Positions 34,967-44,604 of a DNA stretch of 64,000 bases are shown piece after piece (position 1 is the stretch's first letter; every line of letters begins with the position of its first letter). The notes under the pieces were generated by a model, which saw nothing but the letters and a program-made list of their open reading frames with translations, made no database searches and was not told the origin of the DNA. The position numbers and the translations under genes were made by a program. Source of the stretch: Bog-756 sp963831535 (GTDB taxonomy: Bacteria; Actinomycetota; Acidimicrobiia; Acidimicrobiales; RAAP-2); NCBI GenBank assembly GCA_963831535.1, contig CAWHQP010000007.1, forward strand, positions 1 to 64,000, written 5' to 3'.

Positions 34967-35206
34967 TCAGTTGTCAGTCTCGTCAGTTATCACTGACCAT
35001 GATCGCGTCCTCAGGTTGAACCAGCGTTTGGGTGGCGGGTAGACGACCCTGGCGATGGTGGTCGAAGCCCACGCGATTGTCCATCCGAGGAAGACCAGCA
35101 GGAGGTCGTGCGTGTTGGTCGCATTTCCTCGGGTCCAGAAGATGATCAAAATGAATCCCCAAACCAGGAATGCGGCGATGCTGTATCCCCAATATCTGTA
35201 AATCAT
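34967..35206 (-). CDS. Small membrane protein, two predicted helices
   Basis: 79 residues from ATG 35206, preceded by CGGAGTTGG. Helices at about 4-25 (YWGYSIAAFLVWGFILIIFW) and 32-55 (LLVFLGWTIAWASTTIARVV), then a basic tail KRWFNLRTRSW. The proportions resemble small 2TM-domain proteins of unknown function. Part of the element cargo. Confidence 0.6.
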   Translation of the reverse strand: MIYRYWGYSIAAFLVWGFILIIFWTRGNATNTHDLLLVFLGWTIAWASTTIARVVYPPPKRWFNLRTRSWSVITDETDN

Positions 35207-35339
35207 GGTGAACCAACTCCGTCGCGATCGAGGTGGTTTAAGTATGCGACCATTGGGAGCGCCTGTCCCTGATCGCTTAATACACGGGTGGAGTGCTTAG
35301 GGGTCCTCTGTGGCAGGCTGATGTCGAACCTGAGAGGCG

Positions 35340-35705
35340 GTGCAGCCGGTGATCTTCGGAGCCCACATCGTGATCTACAGCAGAGACGCTTCGGCTGACC
35401 GGGCGTTCTTTCGAGATGTATTGGGATACACATCAGTGGATGCCGGTCACGATTGGTTGATCTTCGCCCTCCCCCCGGCGGAGTTGGCCGTCCACCCTTC
35501 GGACGAAGGCGGTAGCGACGAGGTGTACCTCATGTGCGACGACCTCCGATCTGAGATCGACGGTCTCGTTGCGAAGGGCATCCGGTGCTCGGACGTCGAA
35601 GAGGCTCGGTGGGGATCGGTCACGAAGATCCAACTTCCCGGTGGCGGTACGGTGGGCCTGTACCAGCCGAAGCATCCAACGGCCTTTACTCCCACGACCT
35701 ACTGA
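35340..35705 (+). CDS. Glyoxalase/bleomycin-resistance (VOC) family protein
   Basis: 121 residues from GTG 35340. FGAHIVIYSRDASADRAFFRDVLGYTSVDAG, ELAVHPSDEGGSDEVYLMCDD and GSVTKIQLPGGGTVGLYQP form one VOC module pair. It may act as a small-molecule-binding or metal-dependent enzyme; substrate unknown. Followed 88 bp on by a second VOC gene on the same strand, probably one transcription unit. Confidence 0.82.
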   Translation: MQPVIFGAHIVIYSRDASADRAFFRDVLGYTSVDAGHDWLIFALPPAELAVHPSDEGGSDEVYLMCDDLRSEIDGLVAKGIRCSDVEEARWGSVTKIQLPGGGTVGLYQPKHPTAFTPTTY

Positions 35706-35792
35706 TCCAGCCTTTGATAACCAGAAACCCCCCGCCTTCTGGGCTGGGCTCCTCTAAAGGCCGCTTCGGTGGGACGCAGGCACCCATCTACG

Positions 35793-36290
35793 ATGTCGGC
35801 CATGGCCGTTACGTGCACGTGCTGCTCGATGTCGGTCGATTGGTGGGTTCGATTGCGCTCGCACCCCGATCTCCCCATCTGCCACGACTGCCTCGCCGGA
35901 CTGAATGGACAGCGGGACGGTCAAGTGCAACTCATGACGGGTACCTGGCTGGCAACAGCGTTTGAACCGATTTTCCGTGTCTCTAACATGACTCGCTCAG
36001 TTGCCTGGTTCGAGAAGGCGGGATTTGAGGTTTCGCTCCACGAGAATACCTATGCATTCGCCCACCGGAATCGGGACCTCACAATCCATCTTGCCCAGAC
36101 TGCCGAGGGCAAGCTACCGGGCCAAGGTGGTCTCTACATCCACTGCCAAGATGCCGACCGGGTGGCGGAGGAGTGGAGGCAGGCGGGTCTCGATGTGGAT
36201 GGCCCCCGGGACGAGGATTACGGCAGGCGGGAGGGATCTGTAGCTGACCCAGACGGGAATGTCATCCGATTTGGCTCGCCCATTCGTTAG
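35793..36290 (+). CDS. VOC family protein with N-terminal cysteine (zinc-knuckle-like) extension
   Basis: About 165 residues. The first 40 carry VTCTCCSMSVDWWVRLRSHP and DLPICHDCLAGLNGQ: CxCC and CxxC pairs about 22 residues apart that could bind one zinc ion, like the C4 finger of ClpX. A standard VOC domain follows from residue 55 (FEPIFRVSNMTRSVAWFEKAGF, LTIHLAQTAEGK, REGSVADPDGNVIRFG). Starts at 35793 or 35802 are both possible. Role unknown. Confidence 0.75.
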   Translation: MSAMAVTCTCCSMSVDWWVRLRSHPDLPICHDCLAGLNGQRDGQVQLMTGTWLATAFEPIFRVSNMTRSVAWFEKAGFEVSLHENTYAFAHRNRDLTIHLAQTAEGKLPGQGGLYIHCQDADRVAEEWRQAGLDVDGPRDEDYGRREGSVADPDGNVIRFGSPIR

Positions 36291-36579
36291 ACCGATTGGT
36301 CGTGAGAGGGTGCCCCCGAACAGTGACACTGTCCTTGAGGGTCCACCGCTGTCCGGCTGGTCCTCAATAGCTTCGGGAGCACTGGAGGATTCGGTCTGAC
36401 TTGCAGTCATGAGGCGCTCCCGGGCGTCGTCGACCGGGCCCTTCCAGTCAGCACATTGACAACGGCACGCCTCGTCTCCGAGGTGGGTGATTGGTCAGAA
36501 CTGCGCCAGCAGTCCCGACTGCCCGTCGCTCCGATCCGAGACGGCCGTGCCACCCCTCAACCGCTTAAGGAAGGAAGGG

Positions 36580-37629
36580 ATGGCCATGACCATCGTGGAA
36601 GCTCCCGTCGGCATCACGGGTGGTGTCGACACCCACCTCGACACCCACGTCGCTGCGGCCCTCGATCCGCTGGGTCGGCTCATCAGCACCGAGTCCTTCG
36701 ATGCCGATGCGGCCGGTTACAAGGCGCTGCTGTCCTGGCTCGAGACGTTCGGCCAGGTCGACAAGATCGGCGTCGAAGGCACCGGTTCCTATGGCGTCGG
36801 GCTGGCCCGGTTCCTGCGTCGCAAGGGCATCGAGGTGATCGAAGTCAACCGGCCCAACCGCCAGGCTCGGCGCAATCACGGCAAGTCCGACCCGCTCGAT
36901 GCCGTCGAAGCCGCCCGGGCCGTCATCAGCGGCCGAGCCCTCGGAACCGGCAAGACAAAGGACGGTCCCGTCGAGGCCATCCGGGTGTTGGTCGTGGCCA
37001 AGCGCTCGGCCCGACAGGCCCGGGTGAAGGCCATCGTCCAGATGCGCCACTGGTCATCACCGCCCCTGACCAGCTCCATTCCCGCCTGAAGGGCTTGACG
37101 GTGACCGCACTCGTGGCCGATTCGGCCAAGCTGAGAGCCACCCGGGCCACCGATCCGGTGACGGCAGCCACGAAAGCATCACTGTGTTCCCTGGTCCACC
37201 GGGTCCAGGCCCCCGAGGCCGAACTCGAGGAGGCCAACGAACAGATCGAGGCGCTACTCCTCGCCACCGCACCTGAGCTGATGGCCCGGTTCGGTGTCGG
37301 TGCTGATTCCGCCGCATCGCTGTTGGTGGCGGACCGGTGACAACCCCGAACGACTGCACTCCGAGGCGGCCTGGGCCCACCCCTGCGGGGTCTTCCCGGC
37401 CCCGGCCGACTCCGGAAGGAACGCCGGTCATCTGCGCCGGCACAGTGGTGGCGACCGCCAGGCCAACAGCGCACTCTGGCGCATCGCCATGGTGCGCATC
37501 GCCCATGACCCCGAGACACGGATGTACTTCGACCGTCGAGTTAAGGAAGGCCGGACCAAGCGGGACATCATCCGGATCCTCCAGCGCTACATCGCCCGTG
37601 AGGTCTATCGCTACCTGCCTCGCGGCTGA
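36580..37629 (+). pseudogene. IS110-family transposase, disrupted by two frameshifts
   Basis: From ATG 36580: GGVDTHLDTHVAAALDPLGR with the first Asp, KIGVEGTGSYGVGLARFLRR, and NHGKSDPLDAVEAARAVISG. At about 37045 the frame shifts to LVITAPDQLHSRLKGL and continues to ARFGVGADSAASLLV, then shifts again near 37335 to GDNPERLHSEAAWAHPCG and IARREVYRYLPRG-like end. The pieces make a full transposase of a different IS110 subgroup from the intact copy. It is dead. Confidence 0.85.
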
Positions 37630-37869
37630 ATCCCCGGACTGCGGGTCTGGCTCATCCCCTAACTGTCGCCCCTTGGGGCTGACTTACCGGCGACCCGCCG
37701 ACCCACGATCCGGGACCACTCTCACCAAGACGCGTGACTTCATAAGAGCATGCCCTCGCTCAGCGATTGGCTCATCACTGTTTTGTCCGCTGTTCACCCC
37801 GGAGTCCCTCGAAGGAGCTTGACATTGATAGGAGCGTTGCCGGGTCGGGGCGCCACCCGGATGTCGGAG
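37630..37869. other. Region between the IS110 pseudogene and the toxin gene, nothing recognised
   Basis: 240 bp, probably the 3' noncoding end of the dead IS110 copy plus flank. Confidence 0.35.
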
Positions 37870-38289
37870 CTATGCGGACGACCAAGGGTCGATGAGCTCA
37901 ACTCCGACACCGGCAAAGTCCTTCTCATTTCTCGTCGCCAAGGATGCGTCATTGGCCCGGCAGATCGCAGCGATCTGAGCGTCGTATCCGCTGATTAGCG
38001 TCCCCTGACGATCGCGATGATCGACAATCTCTGGGTAGACCGTGGCTGCGGCGGCGTCGAAGGGGAGGACATCCTCCGTGAATCGGCTGAACACGTCTAC
38101 TGCTGCCTCCCGAAGCGTGTCCTTGCGTCTGCCGTTCGGGAGCCGCTCGACGCCGTAGAGGATCTCGGCCACCGTGATCGCCGTGATTCGGAGCTCGTGG
38201 TGACCGTGTGCCAACACCCATGCTCGGACTGCGGGTGAGGGCTCGACCTTCATAAGCTCCGAAACAACATTGGTATCGGCGACGATCAC
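37870..38289 (-). CDS. PIN-domain ribonuclease toxin (VapC/FitB family)
   Basis: 139 residues. PIN-domain acidic residues: MIVADTNVVSELMK (Asp 5), ITAITVAEILYGVERLP (Glu), and SGYDAQIAAICRANDASLAT with NEKDF (Asp). VapC toxins cleave tRNA or rRNA. The motif order and size are those of FitB. The start ATG 38289 overlaps the antitoxin stop (ATGA), so synthesis is coupled. Confidence 0.9.
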   Translation of the reverse strand: MIVADTNVVSELMKVEPSPAVRAWVLAHGHHELRITAITVAEILYGVERLPNGRRKDTLREAAVDVFSRFTEDVLPFDAAAATVYPEIVDHRDRQGTLISGYDAQIAAICRANDASLATRNEKDFAGVGVELIDPWSSA

Positions 38290-38531
38290 GAAGTGAAGTC
38301 GACAGCTCGAGGCGCTGCGGAACGGGGCGGAAGGTCGAGATCGACACCTCCGAGTTCACCGAACCGGTCAGCCAGTGCTTCGAGGAGGCCCTTTTCGTCA
38401 CTCGGCTCGCGGACGGCCTCGACGAGAATGGCGCGCATCTCGGCCTCCATTGACCGACCATGGGCGGCAGCCCGGACCCGCAGGCGTTCTCTCACTGTGT
38501 CGTCCAAGTTCCGAATACTGACTGCTGCCAT
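38286..38531 (-). CDS. Ribbon-helix-helix antitoxin (FitA/VapB type)
   Basis: 81 residues: AVSIRNLDDTVRERLRVRAAAHGRSMEAEM gives the ribbon and two helices of a FitA-like RHH protein; the C-terminal part is the toxin-neutralising tail. Binding site GGAGGT precedes ATG 38531. An inverted repeat GCTAGC-AAT-GCTAGC lies 13-27 bp upstream and is probably the pair's own operator. Confidence 0.88.
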   Translation of the reverse strand: MAAVSIRNLDDTVRERLRVRAAAHGRSMEAEMRAILVEAVREPSDEKGLLEALADRFGELGGVDLDLPPRSAAPRAVDFTS

Positions 38532-38543
38532 CGCTGCACCTCC

Positions 38544-38558
38544 GCTAGCAATGCTAGC
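38544..38558. promoter_or_regulatory. Inverted repeat upstream of the antitoxin gene (operator)
   Basis: GCTAGC-AAT-GCTAGC: 6-bp palindromic arms with a 3-bp spacer, overlapping the antitoxin ribosome binding site. FitA-type RHH proteins bind such dyads to repress their own operon. Confidence 0.55.
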
Positions 38559-38594
38559 ACTTCAGCGACCCCGAGCGGGTCACGGGAAGGGGAG

Positions 38595-38894
38595 TTACTT
38601 CGTATCTGGCGCGCCGCCGGCCGGCAGCTTGCCGTCCCGATCCTCTGGAATGCTCGAGGTGGTTGATCGGCGTCGGGCCCGGTAGGCAGCCTGGCGTTCC
38701 GCATCGCTTGTGTAGAGGCGTGGGCGTCCGGCTCCGGTCCTGCGACCACCCCAGCTGTGCCCGTCCGGAGTGGCCACACTGTGGTGATCCACGTTGACGC
38801 CGTCCAGCCCCTGTGATCCCAACTCGCCTGGTGCTGGCTTCTCCTGCGGGCTGGCACTCCGCCTTTCGCGCTTTCGTCGGCTGGCCCTTCCCAT
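38595..38894 (-). CDS. Small basic hypothetical protein with GRPR-Y-A-ERQ motif
   Basis: 99 residues, strongly basic at both ends (MGRASRRKRERR). Residues about 50-78, RRTGAGRPRLYTSDAERQAA then YRARRR, contain an AT-hook-like GRPR and a short helix often seen in small proteins of plasmids and integrated elements. It may bind nucleic acid. Same strand as the toxin-antitoxin pair but 63 bp upstream of it. Confidence 0.55.
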   Translation of the reverse strand: MGRASRRKRERRSASPQEKPAPGELGSQGLDGVNVDHHSVATPDGHSWGGRRTGAGRPRLYTSDAERQAAYRARRRSTTSSIPEDRDGKLPAGGAPDTK

Positions 38895-39110
38895 GCCGAA
38901 CCTACGTCTCCTTTGTCACGTATCTCGAACGGGAGTTGGTCGGCTGAGACGGCCGCCGCTCTGGCGGCGGCGGCCGCACGCCGGAACCCCAGGAGTCGGC
39001 TTGATCTGGTCCCCTGGTGTTACGGAATCAAGTGGTCGTTGGTGGTGCACAACGGAGAACTCCCAGGTGGGTGTTCGAGGAAGGTGTGTGAGCACTTCCT
39101 TTACAAAGAT

Positions 39111-40200
39111 CTAGACGGCTCGGCGTTCGTCGACCCCGGCGAGCACGTGGTCCACCGCGGCGCGGGTCTCGTCGTCACTGTCTGGCCAGAGGTGGCCGTA
39201 GGTGTCGAGGGTCTCCATGGCCGACTGGTGGCCAAGCCGTCGCTGAACGGTCTTGACCGAGCAACCCCGACTGATGAGGAGCGAGGCGTAGAAGTGCCGG
39301 AGGTCGTGGAACGTCGCCCACTCGGGAAGTTCCGCCTTCCCGGCCGCACGGTGCCACATCTCGCCAGCCGTGTTCCGCCGGAGCGGCGTGCCGTAGCTGC
39401 TCCTGAAGATCAGATCCGACGGACCCGTCGCGTACCGGGCGAGGTGTTCGGCCAGCACCGTGCTCACCACGTCGGGCAGGGGGACCGTCCGGAATCCGGC
39501 CTTGCTCCGCGGCGGCCCGAACTCGGGCACACCAGCCTTGGCTCCGAGCAGCTGGCGATTGACCCGGACCTGACGGTGAAGACGTCGACCCGGTCCACGC
39601 TGAGTCCGAAGCACTCACCCTGGCGGAGCCGGTGCCGGCGGCGAGGACGACGAGGGCTCGATAACGGTCCGGACACGCGTCCGCCATCTGCTGGACCTGG
39701 GCGGCGGTCAGCGGCAGGACTTCGCCGTCCTCACGCTTGGGGAGAGCGATGCGGTTGCACGGGGACGCTCCGATGAGCTGGTCGCCGACGGCCGCTTTGA
39801 AAATGGCCGAAACCCACCGGTAAACGACCTCGACCGACCCCGGGACCAGCACCTCGCTCCGGCCCTTCACCCAGGCCTGGACCTCGCTCCGTCGGATCGA
39901 CCCGAGCGGCCGGTGTCCGAGGAAGGGGTAGGCGTGGATGCGGAGGTAGCTCTCGGCCTTGGCGGCAGTGGAGGGGCGGTGCACCTGCCTGGCACGGCAC
40001 TGCTCGGCGTAGTCCCGGAACAGGGTGAGCCCGCCTGCCGGGCCTACGTACTTTCCTTGGGCGAGGTCGCCTCGGACGGCGTCGAGGAACAACTCGGCCT
40101 CCTTCTTGCATCGGAACTGCTTCGTCCTCTGCGGCGCTCCGGGGTACTCGCGCCACCGCGCCCGGTAGTGCCCGACCTGTCGTCGATCGATGCTTGCCAT
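39111..40200 (-). pseudogene. Tyrosine recombinase (phage-type integrase), two single-base deletions
   Basis: From ATG 40200, with GGAGGGG upstream: MASIDRRQVGHYRARWREYP (AP2-like arm-binding part), the SAM-like core domain YAEQCRARQVHRPSTAAKAE, then ALVVLAAGTG. Next comes LRQGECFGLSVDRVDVFT (catalytic Arg) one frame over, then VRVNRQLLG one further, to HDLRHFYASLLISRG (HxxR), LGHQSAMETLDTYGHLWP (His and Tyr) and the end at 39111. Deletions near 39629 and 39582 explain this. Repaired, it is about 364 residues with all R-H-R-H-Y residues. Confidence 0.85.
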
Positions 40201-40268
40201 GTGCCCCTCCGGTCGCTTTGCTACCCCTGTTGCAGCACGTCCCTGGAGCCCCCGATCCGTCGCCAAAC

Positions 40269-40321
40269 AGTCCTCAATAAGTCCTCAGAATTTGAGGACT
40301 CTTGCGGTAACTGACGGACAA
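40269..40321. repeat. Right arm-type repeats: AGTCCTCA pair, inverted copy, ACTGACGGACAA
   Basis: AGTCCTCA at 40269-40276 and 40280-40287, TGAGGACT at 40293-40300, ACTGACGGACAA at 40310-40321, then further ACGGACA copies to about 40341. The first pair has the same 11-bp phase as at the left end of the element. Confidence 0.6.
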
Positions 40322-40393
40322 CAACGGACAGTAACGGACAATCTAAGTCCCTGGTAGATGCCTATAAATGGCAGTCTAGCGGCAGGTGGTGAC

Positions 40394-40784
<391 letters not shown>

Positions 40785-40938
40785 GTCGCCCCCATCGTCC
40801 CACATGGCGTCACCCAGTGGTCCGGAAACTCTCTGACCACCAGGTTTGTGTCGGCGCGGGGCCGGCCAAACCCGGGTGACCGAGCATGAACGGCCGAGGG
40901 GCGGGGAGTATCGCACCGGGGTTCTAGTCTGGCCCCCA

Positions 40939-42420
40939 ATGGCTGGCCGCTTACCATCGACCCGATCCGGACCCGAGGCCCTCCTGGATTCCGACTCGCT
41001 GTCGATCAGTGACCTCTACTTCCGCATCGACCGGGCGCTCAAGCGTGAGCTGCCTGGCGAGATGTGGGTCTCAGGGGAGGTGCGTTCGTTCAACGTCAGT
41101 TCTCGGGGACACTGCTATCTTGACCTCGTCGACCCGCTCCACGCCCAGGACAACGGCTCACCGGTACTGAAGGTGGTCTGTTGGTCCAGCCGATGGAGCC
41201 GGGTCCGTTCCACGCTCGACCAACTGGGAATTCTTCTCGATGCCGGTCTCGTCGTCCGTGTCCGGGGCGAGGTGCAGCTGTACAAACCCCGCGGCGACAT
41301 CAGTTTCATCCTCTCCGAACTGGACACCGACGCACTGTTGGGCAAAGTGGCCGCGGAGCGGGCGCGGTTGATTAAGGCACTGGTGGATGAAGATCTCTTC
41401 GACAGGAACCGGCGGATTCCGGTGCCGCGCCTCCCTCTCCGTATCGGACTGGTGGCCAGTCCCGGCACCGAGGGCCACGCAGACTTCATCGGTCGCCTGG
41501 AGGCCTCGGCCATGGCCTTCTCGGTGGATGTCGTCCCCACACAGGTTCAGGGCCGCGAGGGTTCGGCATCGGTCGCCGCGGCCGTCCGGCGGTTGCAGCC
41601 CGGTGACTACGACGTGATTGTGATCGTGCGAGGAGGCGGGTCCAAAGCGGATCTGGCCACGTTTGACAGTGAACTGGTGGCGCGTGCCATCGCCACTTCC
41701 GCCGCACCGGTGTGGACCGGCATCGGTCACACGGGGGATCAGTCCGTTGCCGACGAAGTGGCCAACCGCTCGTTCATCACACCCACCGAGTGCGGCCAGG
41801 AGCTGGCCTGGATGGCCACCGAATTCTGGCGGGCCGGCATGGAGGCGGGCAACGTGATGGGGCGTCTGGCCCGTGACGTGCTGGCCCACTCCGAGGTGTC
41901 TCTCGACCGTCGCCGGCACCGATTGGTTACCGGTGCCCGGTCTCAGCTCGACCGACACGCCGATCGCGTGGTGCACCGCTCTCACACCTTGCGGGGTGCA
42001 GCACGGGGTCAGGTCGACACGCACGCGCTCCATCTCGAAGGCCGCGGTTCACGGCTGGCCCGATCTTCGGTCCGGGTGCTGCAGTCGGGGCGGGCGGTCC
42101 TGCGTTCGCAGACCCAGCGACTGGTGGTTTCGCCGGCCCGGCAGATGCAGGTTGAGGACCTCCGTGTGGCCCAGTGGCGACGCCTGCTCGGCGCCTACGA
42201 CTACCGACGTCAGCTCGAGCGGGGTTACTCCGTCACCCGCGGTGGCGACGGACGGGTGCTCCGATCGGTGGCTGGCCTCACGGCCGGGTCTCGCCTGCTC
42301 ACCCGGCTGGTCGATGGCGATGTGGAGTCCGTCGTCTCGACCGTTGGCGGCGGCTCGTTCGAGGGCTCCCGTGGGACCGGTGTGCAAGCAGACCCGAATG
42401 ACGACGAAGGGAAGCAGTGA
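40939..42420 (+). CDS. xseA: Exodeoxyribonuclease VII large subunit
   Basis: 493 residues. N-terminal OB fold: SISDLYFRIDRALKRELPGE, WVSGEVRSFNVSSRGHCYLDL, VRVRGEVQLYKPRGDISFIL. Catalytic domain: RIGLVASPGTEGHADFIGRL, YDVIVIVRGGGSKADLATFDSE, TGIGHTGDQSVADEVANRSF. The C-terminal coiled coil ends with RQLERGYSVTRGGDGRVL. It degrades single-stranded DNA together with XseB. Start ATG 40939 chosen by similarity. xseB begins at its stop codon. Confidence 0.95.
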   Translation: MAGRLPSTRSGPEALLDSDSLSISDLYFRIDRALKRELPGEMWVSGEVRSFNVSSRGHCYLDLVDPLHAQDNGSPVLKVVCWSSRWSRVRSTLDQLGILLDAGLVVRVRGEVQLYKPRGDISFILSELDTDALLGKVAAERARLIKALVDEDLFDRNRRIPVPRLPLRIGLVASPGTEGHADFIGRLEASAMAFSVDVVPTQVQGREGSASVAAAVRRLQPGDYDVIVIVRGGGSKADLATFDSELVARAIATSAAPVWTGIGHTGDQSVADEVANRSFITPTECGQELAWMATEFWRAGMEAGNVMGRLARDVLAHSEVSLDRRRHRLVTGARSQLDRHADRVVHRSHTLRGAARGQVDTHALHLEGRGSRLARSSVRVLQSGRAVLRSQTQRLVVSPARQMQVEDLRVAQWRRLLGAYDYRRQLERGYSVTRGGDGRVLRSVAGLTAGSRLLTRLVDGDVESVVSTVGGGSFEGSRGTGVQADPNDDEGKQ

Positions 42421-42773
42421 TGGCCGCGACCAGAGGAAGTGGGGAGAGCAGCGCCGCGCCGGGGGAGGCCTCCATCGATGTAACGGAGTTGAGCTACTCG
42501 GATGCCGGTGCCCAACTGGACATCATCATCGAGGAATTCGAGACCGGTGTGGTGGACGTCGACCGACTGGTGGAACAGCTGGAGCGAGCCACCGATATCG
42601 TCGATGAGCTGGACCGACGACTGCGTCGGACCCGGATGCGCGTGGAGGAGTTGGTGCCTCGACTCGAGTCGATCGGGCGCACCGAAACCCCCGCCGCCGA
42701 CGCCCATGACGGCGATACCGCTTCGGACCCGTCGGTCGCTTCGGACGATCCGGCGTCACCGGGCCTCTTCTGA
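42420..42773 (+). CDS. xseB: Exodeoxyribonuclease VII small subunit
   Basis: 117 residues (ATG 42420, inside the xseA stop region; GTG 42417 is also possible). The XseB core is LSYSDAGAQLDIIIEEFETG through VDVDRLVEQLERATDIVDEL and CRRRLRRTRMRVEELV, two helices that bind the XseA coiled coil. The N- and C-terminal tails are longer than usual and rich in Ala/Ser/Asp. Confidence 0.9.
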   Translation: MAATRGSGESSAAPGEASIDVTELSYSDAGAQLDIIIEEFETGVVDVDRLVEQLERATDIVDELDRRLRRTRMRVEELVPRLESIGRTETPAADAHDGDTASDPSVASDDPASPGLF

Positions 42774-42869
42774 GGGGCCGCCACCGAGGTCACAACGACT
42801 GGCGTCGGCCGAGGTCGACGGTCCCAGTCCGGCCCTCATCCGGTGCTGGGCTCGTTCGACCCGGCGCGG

Positions 42870-44474
42870 TCAGTGGATGTTGCGTTCGCTCGCATCCCAA
42901 TAGGGGCGGCGCAGCTCCCGCTTCAGCACCTTCCCCGAGGGGTTGCGGGGGAGGGCGTCGACGAAGTCCACCGACGTCGGGCACTTGTAGTGGGCCAGTC
43001 GGTCACGGGTGGCGGCGATGATGGCCGCCCCGAGGTCGCCGTCGTCGGCGGAGGCCCCGGAGGCCCTCACCACGATGGCCTTGACCGTCTCGCCCCAGCG
43101 GTTGTCGGGCACGCCGATGACTGCGGCGTCGGCCACGTCGGGATGGGCGAGGAGGGCATTTTCGACCTCGGCCGGGTAGACGTTCTCGCCCCCGGTGACG
43201 ATCATGTCCTTGATCCGGTCGTGGAGGAACAGGTAGCCCTCGGCATCCAGCCAGCCGGCGTCCCCGGTCCGCAGCCAACCGTCATCGGTCAGGGTGGCGG
43301 CCGTCTCTTCGGGCTTGTTCCAGTAGCCGAGCATGTTCTGGTCGGAACGGGTCCAGACCTCGCCCACCTCGCCTACGGGCAGGTCGCGACCCGAGGCATC
43401 GACGATGCGCAGTTGAACATGGTCGAAGGGCCGACCGGCCGACCGCAGGAGATGGGCCCGGGGACCGTCGGGATCGTGGTCACCGGGCATCAGGGAGGTG
43501 ATCGCCCCGGTGGTTTCGGTGAGACCGTAGACCTGGGCGAAATCGCAACCCAGTGCGGCCATGGACCGCACCAGGACGTCCTCGCTTATCGGTGAGGCTC
43601 CGTAGAAGACGGTCCGGAGCGAGCTCATGTCGGTGTCGGCCAGGGTCGGGGTGGCCAACAAGAACATGAGGACCGCCGGTACGACGAAGGTCTCCGTGAT
43701 CCGGTGCGCCTCGATGATCCGGAGGGCTTCGGTCGGGTCGACGTCCTTCAGGATGACCGAGTGCCCCCCGCGGGACATCCCGGCCAGTGCCCAACCGGTG
43801 CCGCCGATGTGGAAGAGCGGCATGGCCACGAGCGACACGGTGTCCGCCCCGATGTGGAACACCCGGTCAGCCTCGGTGAGGATGGCGGAGATGTTCCGGC
43901 CCGAGATGACCGCCCCTTTGGGGAGCCCAGTGGTTCCCGACGTGTACAGCTGCACGACCGGGTCGTCCGGCCCGGGATCGAACCCGGGGTCGTCCCGCTC
44001 GACGGCACCGTCCCCGTCCCGCCACTCGGCGAACCGATCGAGTGCCACCCAGTGGTGCACGGAGTCCACCAGGGACTTCACCTCTTTCACCGTGGCGGCG
44101 TAGTCGGGACCGTAAAAGAGGACGGGTGCACCGGCATCCTCGATGATGGCGGCGATCTCCATGGGCGCCAGGCGCCAGTTGACGGCCACGCTGACCGCCC
44201 CGAGCAGTGCGCAGCCGAAGAGGACCTCGAAGTACTCGCTCCCGTTGCGGTCGAGGAACGCCACCCGGTCCCCGGGTCCTACGCCACACCGCTGGAGGGC
44301 GTGGGCGACCCGCTTGGCCCGTTGGTAGACCTCGTCCCAGCTGAGGGTGGAGGATCCCTCCGTCAGCATGGGCGCGTCGGGTGTCTCCCGGGCCCACCGC
44401 CGGATCATGTCTGATGCCGTCCTGAGCTCCGGCGGCACCGTCAGATCAGCCTGTCGGGTCTGCTCGGTCGTCAC
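42870..44474 (-). CDS. Acyl-CoA synthetase (fatty-acid-CoA ligase type AMP-binding protein)
   Basis: 534 residues from GTG 44474 (AAGGGG upstream). AMP-binding motif YTSGTTGLPKGAVISGRN, YGLTETTGAI, GWLRTGDAGWLDAEGYLFLHDR, IVTGGENVYPAEVENALLAHPD and the catalytic lysine in NPSGKVLKRELR. It activates a carboxylic acid to an acyl-AMP and then acyl-CoA; chain length cannot be predicted. The frame is open to 44723 but lacks similarity. Divergent from a metallo-hydrolase. Confidence 0.93.
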   Translation of the reverse strand: MTTEQTRQADLTVPPELRTASDMIRRWARETPDAPMLTEGSSTLSWDEVYQRAKRVAHALQRCGVGPGDRVAFLDRNGSEYFEVLFGCALLGAVSVAVNWRLAPMEIAAIIEDAGAPVLFYGPDYAATVKEVKSLVDSVHHWVALDRFAEWRDGDGAVERDDPGFDPGPDDPVVQLYTSGTTGLPKGAVISGRNISAILTEADRVFHIGADTVSLVAMPLFHIGGTGWALAGMSRGGHSVILKDVDPTEALRIIEAHRITETFVVPAVLMFLLATPTLADTDMSSLRTVFYGASPISEDVLVRSMAALGCDFAQVYGLTETTGAITSLMPGDHDPDGPRAHLLRSAGRPFDHVQLRIVDASGRDLPVGEVGEVWTRSDQNMLGYWNKPEETAATLTDDGWLRTGDAGWLDAEGYLFLHDRIKDMIVTGGENVYPAEVENALLAHPDVADAAVIGVPDNRWGETVKAIVVRASGASADDGDLGAAIIAATRDRLAHYKCPTSVDFVDALPRNPSGKVLKRELRRPYWDASERNIH

Positions 44475-44604
44475 GGTTCCACCCCTTGTTTCGTCCCGGT
44501 CAGTCTGGTCCGCCGATGGTACCCCCGGCACACCAATTGGTCCGGCGTGGCGCTGAGCCGGGACCGATAGGCCGGGGCACCGGCCCGCCCGTAGAGTGGG
44601 GCGC

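Noticed and set aside
36114..36410. A 98-codon leftward frame overlapping the zinc-knuckle VOC gene
   Set aside because: Two thirds of it are antisense to the VOC gene; the N-terminal third has no recognised features.
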